Shown: piece after piece, positions 51,304-63,225 of the stretch
Numbering within the stretch: the first letter of the stretch is position 1
Layout of the letters: every line of letters begins with the position of its first letter
Source of the DNA: Mytilinidion resinicola
Taxonomy: Eukaryota; Ascomycota; Dothideomycetes; Mytilinidiales; Mytilinidiaceae
Reading direction: 5' to 3'
DNA length: 64,000 bases
NCBI RefSeq assembly: GCF_010093595.1
Contig: NW_022985440.1
Span: 850,386 to 914,385, forward strand
The notes under the pieces: model-generated
Database searches by the model: none
What the model was told of the DNA's origin: nothing
Seen by the model: only the letters and a program-made list of their open reading frames with translations
Position numbers and translations under genes: made by a program

Positions 51304-53299
51304 ATGGCAGTTTCTGATCTTGTAATCCAGGCGTGGAATTCGCGCCCATCCACTTTTGCGGGTTATGTGTTGACTGCGACCATTTTGGTAAGTTCTCTAG
51401 GTTTCTCATAAGCCGGTTATAGATCCTAACCGCGTCCTGGATAGTTTGCGAGTTATTGCGGCGGATACATGATATACAATCTCTATCTCCACCCCCTACG
51501 AGCCTATCCTGGACCATTTTGGGCGCGGGCTTGTCGATTCTGGTATATCAATGCTGTTGTGCGCGGCATACTCCCATTCAGCGTCTATCACGCACACCAA
51601 AAATATGGTCCGGTCGTTCGAGTGGGCCCTGATGAGCTGGCCTATGGTGACCCAGACTCATGGAAGGAAATCTACGGCCACCGGGCCGATAAAGGACAGA
51701 TACCTAAAGACCCCAACTTTTATCTGAATACTGCAGCGGGCGACCTGAGCATTATTGCCGCTCCCTCGAAGCGCCATGGCGAGCTTCGACGACTAATGTC
51801 ACATGGATTTTCTGAGAAAGCATTGAGGGATCAAGAGCCGGCTATACAGCACTATGTTGATTTGATGATTCGCCGTCTCCGAGACTTGAGCGTTAAGAAC
51901 GAGCCTATCGATGTCGTTAACTGGTACAACGTGAGTACGCTTAGTTTCTACCGTCGTCTCATCATAACCCGATTTGAGAACTTTCTTGCCACCACCCCCA
52001 TAAAACCTCAAAATACTCCCCTAACGCACTACAATTCAGTTTTTCACGTTTGACATTGTCGGGGACCTCGCGTTTGGCGAATCCTTCGACTGTCTCGAGA
52101 CATCTAACTACCACCCATGGATACACATCGCATTTGAGATTATTATAGCCGGAACGATGTTCCGCGTCACAGATTACTACCCATGGTTGAAAAAGATCCT
52201 GGTCAAATTCGTGCCGGAATCTCTCAAGAAAGGAGTCAAAACCCACATTGCTTTAGTGAAGTCAAAATCTCTAAATAGATTGCACATGAAGACGGACCGG
52301 ATCGACTTCATGTCTCGGATGGCAGATCCAAAGAACGGCGTTTCTGAGAAAGAGTTCATCGCGAGCTCAGACACCGTTATTCTCGGGGGAAGCGAAACTA
52401 CGGCGACGTTATTATCGGGAGTGACTTATTTCCTAATGACGAACCCCGACGCTCTAGCGAAGTTGACACATGAGATCCGAACCAAGTTCACCTCGGAGGA
52501 AGAGATAGACGCCGCAAGTGTCAATTCGCTCGAATACATGCTGGCGTGCCTCAACGAGGCGTTCCGTCTCTACCCTCCCGTACCTGGTGCGCTCCCGAGA
52601 AGAACGATTGTGCCTGAAACACTGGCAGGGCAGTACGTTCCACCTCAAGTAAGTACATCACTAATATATCTTCTTCGTACTCCATCATCCTACAATCGAA
52701 GTTTTTGCAATGTCTTGCCATCGTTGAAGGTGCTTCAGCACCCTACCATAAATCTGGATGAGGTGAAAAAGACGGCGTGCCCAAACCTGTGTTCCAGTAC
52801 TATAACGATGTTTTTGAATCAAATACTGACGCAGCCAGACCACCGTCGCCATCTATCAATGGGCCATCAACCGCCTGGACGCAAATTTCTCGCAACCAAC
52901 AGAATACATCCCTGAGCGATGGCTCGGTGACGCGCGCTTCGTGAACGACAGCCGCTCTGCCGTCCAGCCTTTCAGCGTCGGGCCACGCAACTGCATTGGC
53001 CGGAAGTAAGCTCCGCCATCCCTTTCTCTATTTACATTCGCATTCCAATCAAACCAGCTGACTCTGTTTACAGCCTGGCGTACACCGAAATGCGTCTCGT
53101 GATCGCCCGTCTGCTATTTAATTTCGACCTCGAAGCCACTCCTATGATCGAAGGCTGGACGAACCAAAAGATCTGGTTCTTGTGGGACAAGAAACCGCTC
53201 TGGATAAAGCTGCACGCGAGAGACGTGAAGCTGAGACCGGAGGTGGAGGCTTTGGCGAGTGTAGAGGCGTCGCAGAAGGCTAGTGCGAAGGTGTATTGA
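51304..53299 (+). CDS. Cytochrome P450 monooxygenase
   Basis: Five exons: 51304-51387, 51445-51930, 52040-52648, 52839-53005, 53074-53299 (523 aa). Introns are 57, 109, 190 and 68 nt. An N-terminal membrane anchor (FAGYVLTATILFASYCGGYMI) is split by intron 1, then NLYLHPLRAYPGPF. The I-helix oxygen-activation segment is LGGSETTATLL, with ETT in place of the usual D/E-T. The K-helix EAFR (ExxR) is near residue 363, then PERW. The heme loop FSVGPRNCIGRN has the thiolate Cys near 444. It looks like a CYP of the fungal secondary-metabolism type (isotrichodermin C-15 hydroxylase-like), ER-bound. The ATG at 51304 starts the anchor directly. The third intron keeps an open frame but is not a multiple of three, so it must be removed to reach the heme exon. 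Confidence 0.92.
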
Positions 53300-53989
53300 A
53301 GTATAGAGCGTTGTTGAGAGTGAGCATTGATGGAAATGCCCTAATACAGGAGCATTATTTGGGGTTGTATAGATGGCGGTAACGTCGATTCTTGCTGTTC
53401 AATCACATGATTGTTGTGACGATTTGGAGGGCTTGAACGTCGGATGCTTTAAAGAGTGCTACTTCAAACTGTTCGTCAGGGACGTCGGCCCTAGGGGACA
53501 ATTGCCTATATTCCCTTCAAGAGTCACTCTTGGCGTGATGAAAAAGCTACACTGCTTTGGCACTGCATGAAGTCCTCTAACAGCCTCTCGGAAATTCAAA
53601 GGAGACCGTTTTGAGCAACCGAGAAACAAACTGGGCTACCTTATACGGTGTGCTTGACCACTACATAATGTCCTCCAACGCAGTTTTGGAGACATCAGAA
53701 TAGAATATGAAGTTCAGACCGGCGCGATTTAGGGGGGCTTTTACCAGTGACACCTGGATTCTGAACATTCTTTCTAATGTAAAGTACCTAGGGCTGGAAA
53801 TCTGGCTTCCGCCAAAGATATGCGAAAAGTAGCTAAGAATCGAGGCGGATCTTGAACGCGTCATCTAGAAGCTATAAATCGGATATATGCTTAGAGATAG
53901 CTCAAATTGTTCCGGGGTCCTTCGATAGAATATTTGTATCATCAGCAGTCTCGTCCAGCGACCTGATTCCGAGGCTCTGGAATCAGTTA
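53300..53989. other. P450 3' flank, no gene seen
   Basis: Short frames only. The stretch around 53660-53870 reads as a decayed coding fragment on the minus strand, but I cannot name a source. Confidence 0.4.
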
Positions 53990-55130
53990 CTTAAATCTTA
54001 AAAAGCGACCAGGCCAGGTTCACGCAGCGTCTCCTACGCGTATAGTAATTTTCGATCCACGCGGTTCGATATGTGAAAAGCAATAACGAAAGTACCTAGA
54101 CACTCGACGGAGGCACCTCAGTAGCTTCTCCTTACCCTCTTGACGGCATCCCAACTCCCAACTCCTAACTCTTTGCTTTAGCCACAAAAAGGAACCACGC
54201 AATGTAGTCACAACGTGCCACGCCGCGTACCCCTCCACGTCTAACAAAAATAATTTCACACGGTTTGATAGGTGAAAACTTGCAACAAAACGGCCGAAAG
54301 GCTTAACGGAAGCCCCTCAGCACCTTCTCTACATCCTCCTGAAGATAGCCTGATCCCTAACTCCTTGCTTCGGCGACATAAAGGGACCACGCAATATAGA
54401 CACAGCGTAACACGCCGCGTACCCACCGCGTCTAACAAAAATAATCTTACGCGGTTAGATCCGTAAGATCTTGCAAAAAAAAAGGTCCCAAGGCTTGACA
54501 GAAGTACCTCAGCACCATCTTTGCATCTTCTTGACGGCAGCCTGATTTACAAGCCCTTTGCTATTGCCCTGAAAAGTAACTACAGAATGCAGACGCCGCG
54601 AACCCTCCGCGTCTACCAAAAATCGTTTCACACGGTTAGATCCGTAAGAACTTGCAATAAAATGACCCAAAGGCTTGACGGAAGCGCCTCAGCTTCTTTT
54701 CTCAATCCTCTTGACGGCAGCCTAATTCACAGGGCCTTTTGTATACCCCTGAAAAGAGACGACAAAATGTAGACGCCGCGTCCCCTCTGCGTCTAACTAA
54801 TTTTGTGTCGTGCGGTTCGATTCGTAAGTACTTGTACATAAAGGAGCTAGAGTGCCTACAGAGCTGTCCCAGGACTAGATTACGCAAAGGGGACGCAGCG
54901 TGGCACTCTGCGTCTAACAAAATATGTTCCGTGCGGTTTGATTCGTGAGTATTTGCAACTAAAGTAGACAAAGCGTCTAGAGAACAATTTGTGAAATGGA
55001 GCACGGAGTATAGACGCAGTGTGGTGCTCTATGTACACATCGCGTCTATGGAATTTCAATTCTCGCGGTTGGATTCGTGAAGATTAGCAACAAAAGGAGG
55101 CAAATCGTCCACAGAGGACCTCTGGGCGTG
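53990..55130. repeat. Degenerate tandem repeat array, seven units
   Basis: Seven diverged direct repeats whose shared cores begin near 54035, 54236, 54427, 54608, 54788, 54909 and 55041. Unit length falls from about 200 to about 120-130 nt. Each unit has GCGTCTAACAAAAAT-like sequence and then GCGGTTNGATTCGTRAG. Upstream of most cores, GACGC...GCGTC arms can form a stem-loop (best case 54892-54898 with 54908-54914). Units 1-4 also share TTGACGG and a CCTCAGC(A/T) block. There is no protein-coding potential. Confidence 0.75.
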
Positions 55131-55478
55131 GGAAAAGTCTTTAAGGGCGTCAAAAGCTACACGTTTTCATCTATTCTGAACGACATTGTAACAACAGGTC
55201 CAGCAGCAGAACAGAGGTCTAACCATCGCAGGTAGATGAACAGGTTAGAAATGTGGAAGGGAGCTTTGAGGCTGCCCATCCAGCCCCCCCCGAAGCTCCG
55301 CCGCCTCCACGTGACCGCGAATCCCGCGCTTTCTCCTCCACCTGTCCTAATCCAGCAACAACCTCAAACCTCCCAACTCTCAATTCTCCAGCGCGCGCCC
55401 CTCTCCCACCTCTCCGACCCCATACCTCTATATACCCCTCCCCGGCTCCCACCAACCCAACGAATCCCCACCGCAGCC
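55131..55478. other. SEC11 promoter
   Basis: Pyrimidine-rich 5' flank with TATATA at about 55430. No gene seen. Confidence 0.45.
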
Positions 55479-56199
55479 ATGCTCTCCATGCTCTCCTTCT
55501 CCCCGCGCCAACTCGCCGCCCAATGCCTCAACTTCGGCCTCGTCCTGTCAACCGCCTTCATGCTCTGGAAAGGCCTCGGCATCGCCGCCAACTCGCCGTC
55601 CCCGATCGTCGTCGTGCTGTCGGGCAGCATGGAACCGGCCTTCGCGCGCGGCGATTTGCTATTCCTCTGGAACCGGGGGCTGGACACGCAGATTGGGGAG
55701 GTGGTGGTGTATAACGTCAAGGGCAAGGACATACCGATTGTGCATCGCGTGGTGCGGCGGTTTGGGGGCGGGTGAGTCAACCAATGTTTTCTGTTTTAGT
55801 TTGGGGGGGTTGGAGGGAAGGGGGGGGGGGGTTTTTCTGGACAGCCAGGCGCATCATCACCCCCAGGCTCTCTTTCAAAGACGGCTGGGAAACGAGGGAT
55901 TGAATTGCATGTTTTTTTATCCGGCTGGAATTGAACTGACTGAAGCTAACGACTGTGTTGTGGTGAGTAGGGCTACCCCCCTCCGCCTCCTCACCAAAGG
56001 CGACAACAACGCCGCCGACGACACGGAGCTGTACGCGCGCGGGCAGGACTTCCTGGACCGCGAGGAGGATGTGATTGGGAGTGTGGTGGGCTTCGTGCCG
56101 TTTGTGGGCTATGTGACGATTCTGCTGAGCGAGAACCCGTGGCTGAAGAAGGTGATGATCGGGTTGATGGGGGTCATGATTGCGTTGCAGCGGGAATGA
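55479..56199 (+). CDS. SEC11: Signal peptidase complex catalytic subunit Sec11
   Basis: Two exons: 55479-55771, 55971-56199 (173 aa). The intron is 199 nt and contains a GCTAAC branch site about 20 nt before its end. It is an ER membrane serine protease that removes signal peptides. The N-terminal membrane anchor is [19 protein letters not shown]. The catalytic Ser sits in SGSMEPAF (about residue 50) and the His in IVHRVVRR (about 89). KGDNNAADD carries the conserved Asp of the Ser-His-Asp set. A C-terminal hydrophobic segment ([17 protein letters not shown]...[12 protein letters not shown]) follows. The length matches yeast Sec11 (167 aa). The ATG at 55479 begins [15 protein letters not shown], the usual family N-terminus. 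Confidence 0.95.
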
Positions 56200-56587
56200 T
56201 GAGAGGTTTAGAATGCGGGAAAGGGGGCAAGAAGAGGGATGATGGAGGAGTTGCATGCATTGGACGGCGTTTTGGCGTCTCTGGATCTCGGATATCCTGG
56301 GAGTCTGTGGGTTTTGATGCGATGGGGATATGGGTGGCTTTGGCGTATCCATCCAACTACCAAAAAGGAAAGCAGCGTAGTAGCTATGTTAGCATCATAA
56401 AACTCACGAGCCACAGATTCACAAGTTCACAAGTTTACAAGTACTCCTCACTTGAAAGATATTCATCTCTTTCCAGTTCCAGTTAGCTTCATCTTCCCTC
56501 CTTCTATTCCATTTACGCATCCTCCTGTCTTGCCTGCTGTGAAATGAGGAAGCGAATGATCAAGAAACTCAAAAAATGAATCACACT
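56200..56587. other. SEC11 3' flank / tRNA-Gly terminator
   Basis: No gene. A T6 run on the minus strand (plus A6 at 56571-56576) is the Pol III terminator of the tRNA-Gly gene. Confidence 0.5.
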
Positions 56588-56699
56588 GCGGAAGGAGGGA
56601 TTCGAACCCCCGACCCCTGCCTTGCTCAAAGAAACACGCAAGTGAATTGCATGCAAAGCAATGGGAAGACAGTACCCTAAACCACTGGGCTACTCCCGC
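56588..56699 (-). tRNA. tRNA-Gly(CCC) with 39-nt intron
   Basis: The acceptor stem is GCGGGAG/CTTCCGC with discriminator A, the D arm GCCC/GGGT, and the anticodon stem CTGTC/GGCAG. The loop is TT-CCC-A, then a 39-nt intron (56623-56661) at the canonical 37/38 position. The variable loop is GGGTC, and the T arm is GGGGG-TTCGAAT-CCCTC. The intron start and end (TTGCT/AGCAA) can extend the anticodon stem as in a Sen-endonuclease substrate. A T6 terminator follows. Confidence 0.92.
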
Positions 56700-57435
56700 T
56701 TCTCGTGTAATTCAGGTAGCCAGCGACGTTAATGTGTTCATAGAGGTGTAGTGCTCAGGGAAAGTAAGGCGAAGGAAGATGTTTGTGGTAGCGTCGAGAA
56801 GATTCTACGGTGAGCGGTGAATAGAATGTGCGTGGGACATCGGCATCACGCAGGAAGGCAGCGGGTTCCAGCATCAAGCAGCCCGGCAAACAGGCACAGG
56901 CGGAGAGATGAGCAAGGGTGGGAGGGAATACGAAAGTATGGCAGACGGCATGAATCTTTTCTACTTATGGTCAATGGCATTGTTTAAAAAGGCGTTGAGG
57001 TGGGCAGAGGTATGTGAGTACGATTCTAATGGTATCAGGCATCGATATCCAGCAGATAGTCACAAGCATCAAGAGCAGCAAAAGCGTGGGGATACGATCT
57101 TCATGGCAGAAAATCAGCTAGTATACAGAGGAATCAAGATGCCCAAGAAAAGCATCCATAGAGTAAGCCCGTCATAGACTCGTGTGACGTTGAGGTCGTT
57201 CGTGAGCCGCAACAAGGTAGACCCTCTAGTCCAGAATGGTCGACGTGCCGCTGAGACAAAGACTCACGAAGGACGGCTGACGCTGCTTCGTACTCCTCAC
57301 TTGGAAGAAAATAAAGCATAAGAAACCCGAATTCCCAGCCCGTCCCAAACCCCGAGAGCAAGTCCACTAGAGCAATAATGAGAAACCGGAGAGAGCAAGT
57401 TGAGATATAGGAGAAGCGTCCTGAGAGATTGGGTT
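56700..57435. other. Intergenic region, no gene seen
   Basis: tRNA 5' flank and NHP6 3' flank. Short frames only. Confidence 0.45.
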
Positions 57436-57921
57436 CTACTCAGACACCTCTTCTTCATCATCAGCGCCCTAGAGTAGGTTAGTATGTGGATGGGTAGTTT
57501 GGGAGAAGAGAGTACGTACGGCAGCATAGGCGGCCTTCTCATCTTCGTAACGCTTCTTGTCGGTAGCAGCCTTGGCCTCGTAGGGGGCGCGGTTCTTCTC
57601 GCTCAGGGCCTTCCACTTCTCGCCCAACATCTTGCCGACCTCACCTTGAGACATGATCAGCAGAGGTTAGTGTAGGTGGCTTGAGCTATGACGTACCGAA
57701 CTTGATTCCGGGGTTGTCCTCACGGACCTTGTCGCGCTGCTCGTTGGCGAAGAACATGTAGGCAGACAGACCGCGCTTGGGTGCGTTGGGGTCTTTTTTG
57801 GCTTTACGTGAGCATCAGAATGGGCCCTCTGATGATGGGGAGGAGACTTACCCTTCTTCTTCTTTCCGCCCTCGGCCTTGGTGGCCTTGGCCTTGCGGGT
57901 GACGGTCTTCTCCTTTGGCAT
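57436..57921 (-). CDS. NHP6: NHP6-type HMG-box chromatin protein
   Basis: Four exons: 57852-57921, 57697-57792, 57520-57644, 57436-57468 (107 aa). Introns are 59, 52 and 51 nt. It is a non-sequence-specific DNA-bending protein of nuclear chromatin and a partner of FACT in yeast. The basic N-terminal tail [23 protein letters not shown] precedes a single HMG box of about residues 24-92 ([63 protein letters not shown]). A short acidic tail (DDEEEVSE) ends the protein. Each junction restores the family sequence exactly. Confidence 0.95.
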
Positions 57922-60200
57922 TGTGCTGGGCGGGTGTCAGTGAGATGCGGTGGTGACGAGGTGTTGGGAGTGAGAGAGGGGAGTGGGTGGAGCGGGTATA
58001 TACGTGGGCAGAGGAAGGGAGCGAGCAGTCGCGCGAAGATTGTGGAAGGCCAATCGCGGACAGAGAGCGACGGCGACGCCAAAAGAAAGAAATGGAAGTC
58101 GCGCGACGCAGACGGTGAAGTTGATGTGGCAGGTGGAGTGTGCAGTGCGGTGGTGGTGGTGGAGACCCAAGATCGCGATTTGCCAAATCGGGCCTCACGG
58201 TCGCAAAACAACAACAGAGGAAGCAATGAACGGGCAGAAACGCGACCGTCGCCGGAGAAGCACCGACTTACCTGGATTGCGGGTCGCGAGCAGAAACTCG
58301 AGTGGTTTTGATATGCGACTGTTTAGGTGGTCAGTACGGATGCTCGATACGGGCGCGCGACGACGACGACGATGCGACGAAGCGGCGTGATTGATTTGAA
58401 ATGGCGACGACAGCAGAGAGACAGGCAGAAGACGCGCGCAGCTGCGGGAAAAACGCGTGCATCGCGGCGTGGTGGGCGACTGCGCGCTCAGTGGAGGTGG
58501 TGTCGGGGCGTGGGAAGCGTCAAGCGAAGCTCACCTGTTTGTTTTGCGGTTTGGCAGAGGGGATTTGTATGAGAGAGTTGGGTGAGGGAGGAGGCGATGG
58601 GGACTGCGCAGGTTATGCGGCAGCCGGCGGGCGCGTCACGTGCCCCTAACAAAGCCCGCCGGCCGTGCATTTCCAGCGCCCAGTGAGTCTCCCACTCCCT
58701 GTGTCGCTTGCAGCCGCCCAGCCCAGACGGCCACTGTTATGCCGCAGGCCGTCTACTATTCGAAGCCGGACCACTGAAGCTGAGAGAGGCTGCTTGACGG
58801 CCGCGGTGAGCTCGAGCGCGGCTCCATTCTCCCGTCGTTGCTGCACAGCTCCGACGCAGCCACGGGCCGGTATGAGAGGCCTCGAGGACCAGCAGCAGGG
58901 CAGGCAGCGGCTCCCTAGCAACGGTGCTGATACACGCACGCATTCCTGGTTCCATGCGGCCCGTGTATATTGCACGTCCGCTGCTCGCCTTGCCCATTCG
59001 TCACTGCGCCAAATTGGTGAGCCGTTATCTCGCTCCTCCGCTCACGCCTGGCTGGCTGATGGCCGCCGCACCTGGCCACCGCAACCAGCCGGCGACAGAA
59101 GAGACACCACCGGGCCTCACTGCATGTGCCGGCCTCATGTCTGCCCACCCATCCGCTGCAGCCTCACCCGTTGCAACAGGGCCCCACCACCCAAGAGCTG
59201 CCGGGCCTGCGCAGCCTGCCCGCACCGAGCGCAGAGAGGGGAGGGGAGGGGGCTTCGAGTCGAGGCCATCGGAGTTGCATCCTTTCACCGGCTGCCCGCC
59301 CTTACCAAGCAGTGGCACAGTGACAGACGCCCTCTTCGAAGCAATCTCCGGCTTCCACCACTGTATTATGAGCGCAGTCGTGGTTGTTGATCGAGTGTCG
59401 TGCCATGAATAAGGGGAGGGCCGAGAAAGTCACGTGACGCCTAGTCCGCCCAGCTGAAGCCCGATGATGGCATTGTGTGACGTAGCAGGCCAATGCTCAA
59501 AGACGTCAATGAAGGTCACAAACAATTGGGCGCCTCGTGCATCTTGACCGGTTGCCGCCGCTGGAACCTTAAAAAGGGTACGACGTGTGGCAGGCCTTTC
59601 CTCCTGGGCGGGAGCTACCCTTGTATTACGGAGGTTCTATGCTCTGGCCATGGGTTTAAATGCCGCTGCAAGCACCGTGTTCCAGCCAACGAATATTACA
59701 GGCTGTGTAGAACTCTAATCGCAAAAGGGCATCATGGTAATATAGCAGAGTTGTTACCCGACTTGCCTTTCGCTACATAACTCGCGTCGAGCCGGGCTAG
59801 GGAGCTCTTATATATATTGATTTCAGCTCTACAAAGCAACCTCACTTACACGTAAGCATTGGTTGCATACATGAACATTAAGCGTGACATGATGAAGAAA
59901 TGCTCCTGAAGAGATAGACACGATCCCTTACTATCCTGAACCAAACACCCTAATCCAACGGCTTCATTAAACTTGTCGTCGTCAACATTTCGGCTCCGGG
60001 ATTCAGGCAGACACGGACCAGTCCCGGGCAGGTTGCACTTAAAGGAGCGCCGACCCAGAACCACTCTCGACAGGAATATGAATATGCATAGGATTTAGGC
60101 GCGACTAACAATGTACAGCCCCTTCTCCACCCCTTCCATATACCTGGGTAAGTAATCACAGCCCACACCAAGAACGCCACCCGTGCCCCCCACCTTATCT
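57922..60200. other. 2.3-kb gene-free block, GC-rich in its centre
   Basis: NHP6 promoter followed by a GC-rich stretch at about 58.4-59.4 kb. That stretch has long but overlapping frames on both strands (up to 241 codons at 58665-59390), full of Arg, Pro, Cys and His as expected of random GC-rich sequence. CACGTG occurs at 58635 and 59432. No conserved motif seen. Confidence 0.45.
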
Positions 60201-63200
60201 TCATGCCCCCCGCTTAAAAGGATGCGCCTCGGTATTAAGCACCCAGTCATCCAGACTCACCGCACTCTCCTCCGCAAACAGCAAATAAAAGTACTTGAGT
60301 GTCTCGGCGAGCCAGAAGCTCTCCATCTCGTCCGTCAGCTGCGGCGCCGTCTTGGTGACGTCGTCGATGGCCGAGTTGCCGTACTCGGTCGTTGTGTGCT
60401 CGGCGATGGCTTGGTACATGTTCCAGCCGACCTCGCGCCAGTGGGCGTCGCCCGTGATGCGGTAGAGGTAGAAGACGGATTCGATGGCTTCGGGGCTGTG
60501 GAATGCGTTAGCGAGATTCGATGGTAGATGAAGAGAATGGGGGTGGCTCACCGAAGTATGTACTTCTTGCTCTGGATGTTCGTGATGCCCTCTGGTAGCC
60601 TCTCTTCCTGGATGCGGTTCTTGACGAACTCCTCGTGGCTCTGCGGGGGGCGGGGAGAGTAGAGGATTGGGAACGCGGGGAGTGTGGGTGTTGCTTTGTC
60701 CGATGAATTTGATGGGCTCATTTCCTCGTTGTCGTTCGCCTTCGCTGATGGGTTCTTCAACAACGGCTCTTCCTCTGACTTCTTTTCCGTCTTCGATGGC
60801 TTCTCATCCGTTGGGTCCAACTGTCTCTTCTCGAGGCCAGCACCCTTTGGCGACTCTGTGGCCTCCGCCCCCACCTCTGCAACCTCGCTCTCTACCTCCT
60901 TCTTCACAACTCCAGTGGCTTGTGCTTCGGGCGCGCCCGTTGCCGCTGCCATCGCCGCCTCATAGCTTGCCGATGCCTCCGCGAGCTGTTTGGTGTACCT
61001 GCCCATCTGATCCTTGTAGCTCTTTATCCTGTTGTCAGCATACGGATCGATCTGCTCCCACCACTTCGTCTCATTCCACTCGCAGCTCTTCTGGCTCTCG
61101 CATCCTACGACATAAAAGCTTTCGGGCATGATGCCGGTCGTAGTAGCATTGTAGCTCCACACACATCCCTCGGTCAATTTCTTCGCGATCTCCAGGTCTT
61201 CGTCGCGGTTGAATATTTTGGCACCGAGAGCAAACATGCCGCCGGCAAAGCACGTGAGATGCGCATTTTCGTACTCCAGATCGCCGATTCCGCCGGACTT
61301 CGTGTAGGAGGAGAGCATTGGGACATTGAGAGAGCCGGAGAAGAGAACGTCGGCACCGTTGGGTAGCATCGGACGGAAAAGGAGATGTTCTTTTACGACA
61401 TCAACGGACTTTTCGTACATCGTCCGGTATGAGTCGACCCGACCGCCCAGGAGAAGCCATTCCTAAAGACAGTTAGATGACTGTTACAATTGTTCAGCGC
61501 CGTGATAGTCGTAAGTTCTTACCTTTGGTAGATATTCATAAGTGGAATCAGACATGCCACCTAGCGTGTAAGACTCAGTCCCAAACTCGTCGGTCGTTAC
61601 CATGCCTTGTTCTTCGCACTCAGGGACAGCGGGAATAGTAGGCTGAACCTTTTGAGCGGCCTCTACTGCCGTCCTGGGAACTATACCGTCCACAAATGTA
61701 GCGTCTGGCGCTTCGAGCTGCCTCTTTTCTTTCTCCGGCAGTTTTTTTTCCGTCTTTTTGTTGCCGACAGGAATGAACTCAACTGGCTTCGGCAATTCCA
61801 GTGGGACCAGCTCATTCTCATCGAAGTCATCCTCAAGCGAAGGCGTAGCATCCGATACCTCCTTTTCTTCGGGCTCAACCGAATTAGCATTGGTCGGTCG
61901 CTTGCAGCCAGAAGCGTCAATATACTTCGGCCACATGCCCGGCAGCCTCGTCTCTTTCTGATACACCTCGAGAGCATTTGTGATCCGGGCTATAGCGTCA
62001 TAGTATCTCGGCTCGCCAGTCAACTGGGCGAGTCTGGTGAATTCTACGGAGAGAGAACCAATCTCCGCTAAGATGACTCTGCTGCTCGCGCGATGAGGCT
62101 GCGTGGCGAATGTACTAGACCTGCAAATTAGTGCTGTTTGATTGACACGATGAGCTGCTGAACTTACGGTCTCCAATAGTAATAGGTGATTGGCATCCTG
62201 TTGGGGGTATCAAAAGCACCCATCAGCACCTCTCCAAGCTGGGCAGCCTTCTCTAGCAGAACCGGGTATTTCTGGTCACTAATATCGTATGCGGCAAGCA
62301 GACCACCCAAATAGCGGATTGTGGTCTCGAACATCGGGATATCGCCACGGGGACTCGTGGTGAAGTCAATTGTCTTGACAGCCTCGACGGCCTCCTCAAA
62401 CTCAGGCTTCAGTCCCATCATCCACAGCGTATCCAGCGTATCCACCAATGTTGCACCCCAGCCCCCAAAGGGGTTCCTGAAGCCACCAGAAACAGGTGAT
62501 AATTCATCCTTCATCCACGCATTATCCTTGTATCCGGCCCATGAGTGTAAGAAGGCTCCCTTGATAGTCTTAAGCTTACTCAGCCTATCCGTCTTTGCCT
62601 CCTCGGTCTCTTCCTTGAAGTCGAATTGAATCTTGGGTATTGGTTTCGGCGAGCCGCTCGGCAGCTGGATAGTCGATCCAGAGGGAACCGGGAAATGCTC
62701 GGGGAGGGGTTCCCAGTATATGGCTGGCGCATCGGAGGGTACGGGCGGGACTTCGTGTCTCCCTTCGCCGTGCTCGTGGAGGACTTCGCTATTCCCCGGT
62801 TTGAACTGTTTCTTGTCATCTTCCAAATGTCCCATGCCAACAGGCGAAATGGATGTTGATGGAGCTGCTTCAGGAGACACTGCCTGTTCCTTTGCCGACT
62901 TTGGAGCTCCCGGAGGCGCTTTCTGGACGGGATGGCTGACGCTCGCAATTGGCGGCGGGGTTTCGAGCGGGAGGGTCACTGAAGTCTCAATGCCTGAGAC
63001 CTCGACTTGTAGCTTCTTCGTTTCCTTGACAACCTCATGTGGCCTCGGCATCCACGATATTGGCGGGACAGTCCCCTCGGAATCCTCCTCCAGCGGTGCT
63101 GACTTCTCGCCGGTTGGGAGCAGGGTCGGTTGCCGCCATGATCCTGTGCTGCCGAATTTGTATAGGGCGAAGATGGTAACGACAGCAAGAGCAACAAAGA

Positions 63201-63225
63201 CGCGATATCTTCGGTAGCGAAACAT
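60201..63225 (-). CDS. GH47 alpha-1,2-mannosidase, type II membrane form
   Basis: Four exons: 62168-63225, 61523-62120, 60552-61462, 60201-60495 (953 aa). Introns are 47, 60 and 56 nt. It trims alpha-1,2-linked mannose from N-glycans in the ER/Golgi. A cytosolic MFRYRRYR stub and one signal-anchor helix ([16 protein letters not shown]) are followed by an about 170-residue Pro/Ser/Glu-rich stem. The catalytic (alpha/alpha)7 barrel has [83 protein letters not shown] and the calcium-site Thr in NTEAHPF at the C-terminus. Two long charged insertions interrupt the barrel: about 70 residues in exon 2 ([18 protein letters not shown]...) and about 120 in exon 3 ([16 protein letters not shown]... to ...ATPTLPAFP). 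This makes it about twice the minimal GH47 length. Most such fungal paralogues are unassigned between ER Mns1 and Golgi types. Confidence 0.92.

Noticed and set aside
52649..52838. Open frame continuing through the third P450 intron
   Set aside because: 190 nt is not a multiple of three, and retention would lose the heme-binding exon. Proper donor and acceptor signals are present.
58665..59390. 241-codon plus-strand frame
   Set aside because: Composition (Arg/Pro/Cys/His/Ala) and heavy overlap with equally long frames on other strands fit random GC-rich DNA. No domain motif or splice pattern supports it.
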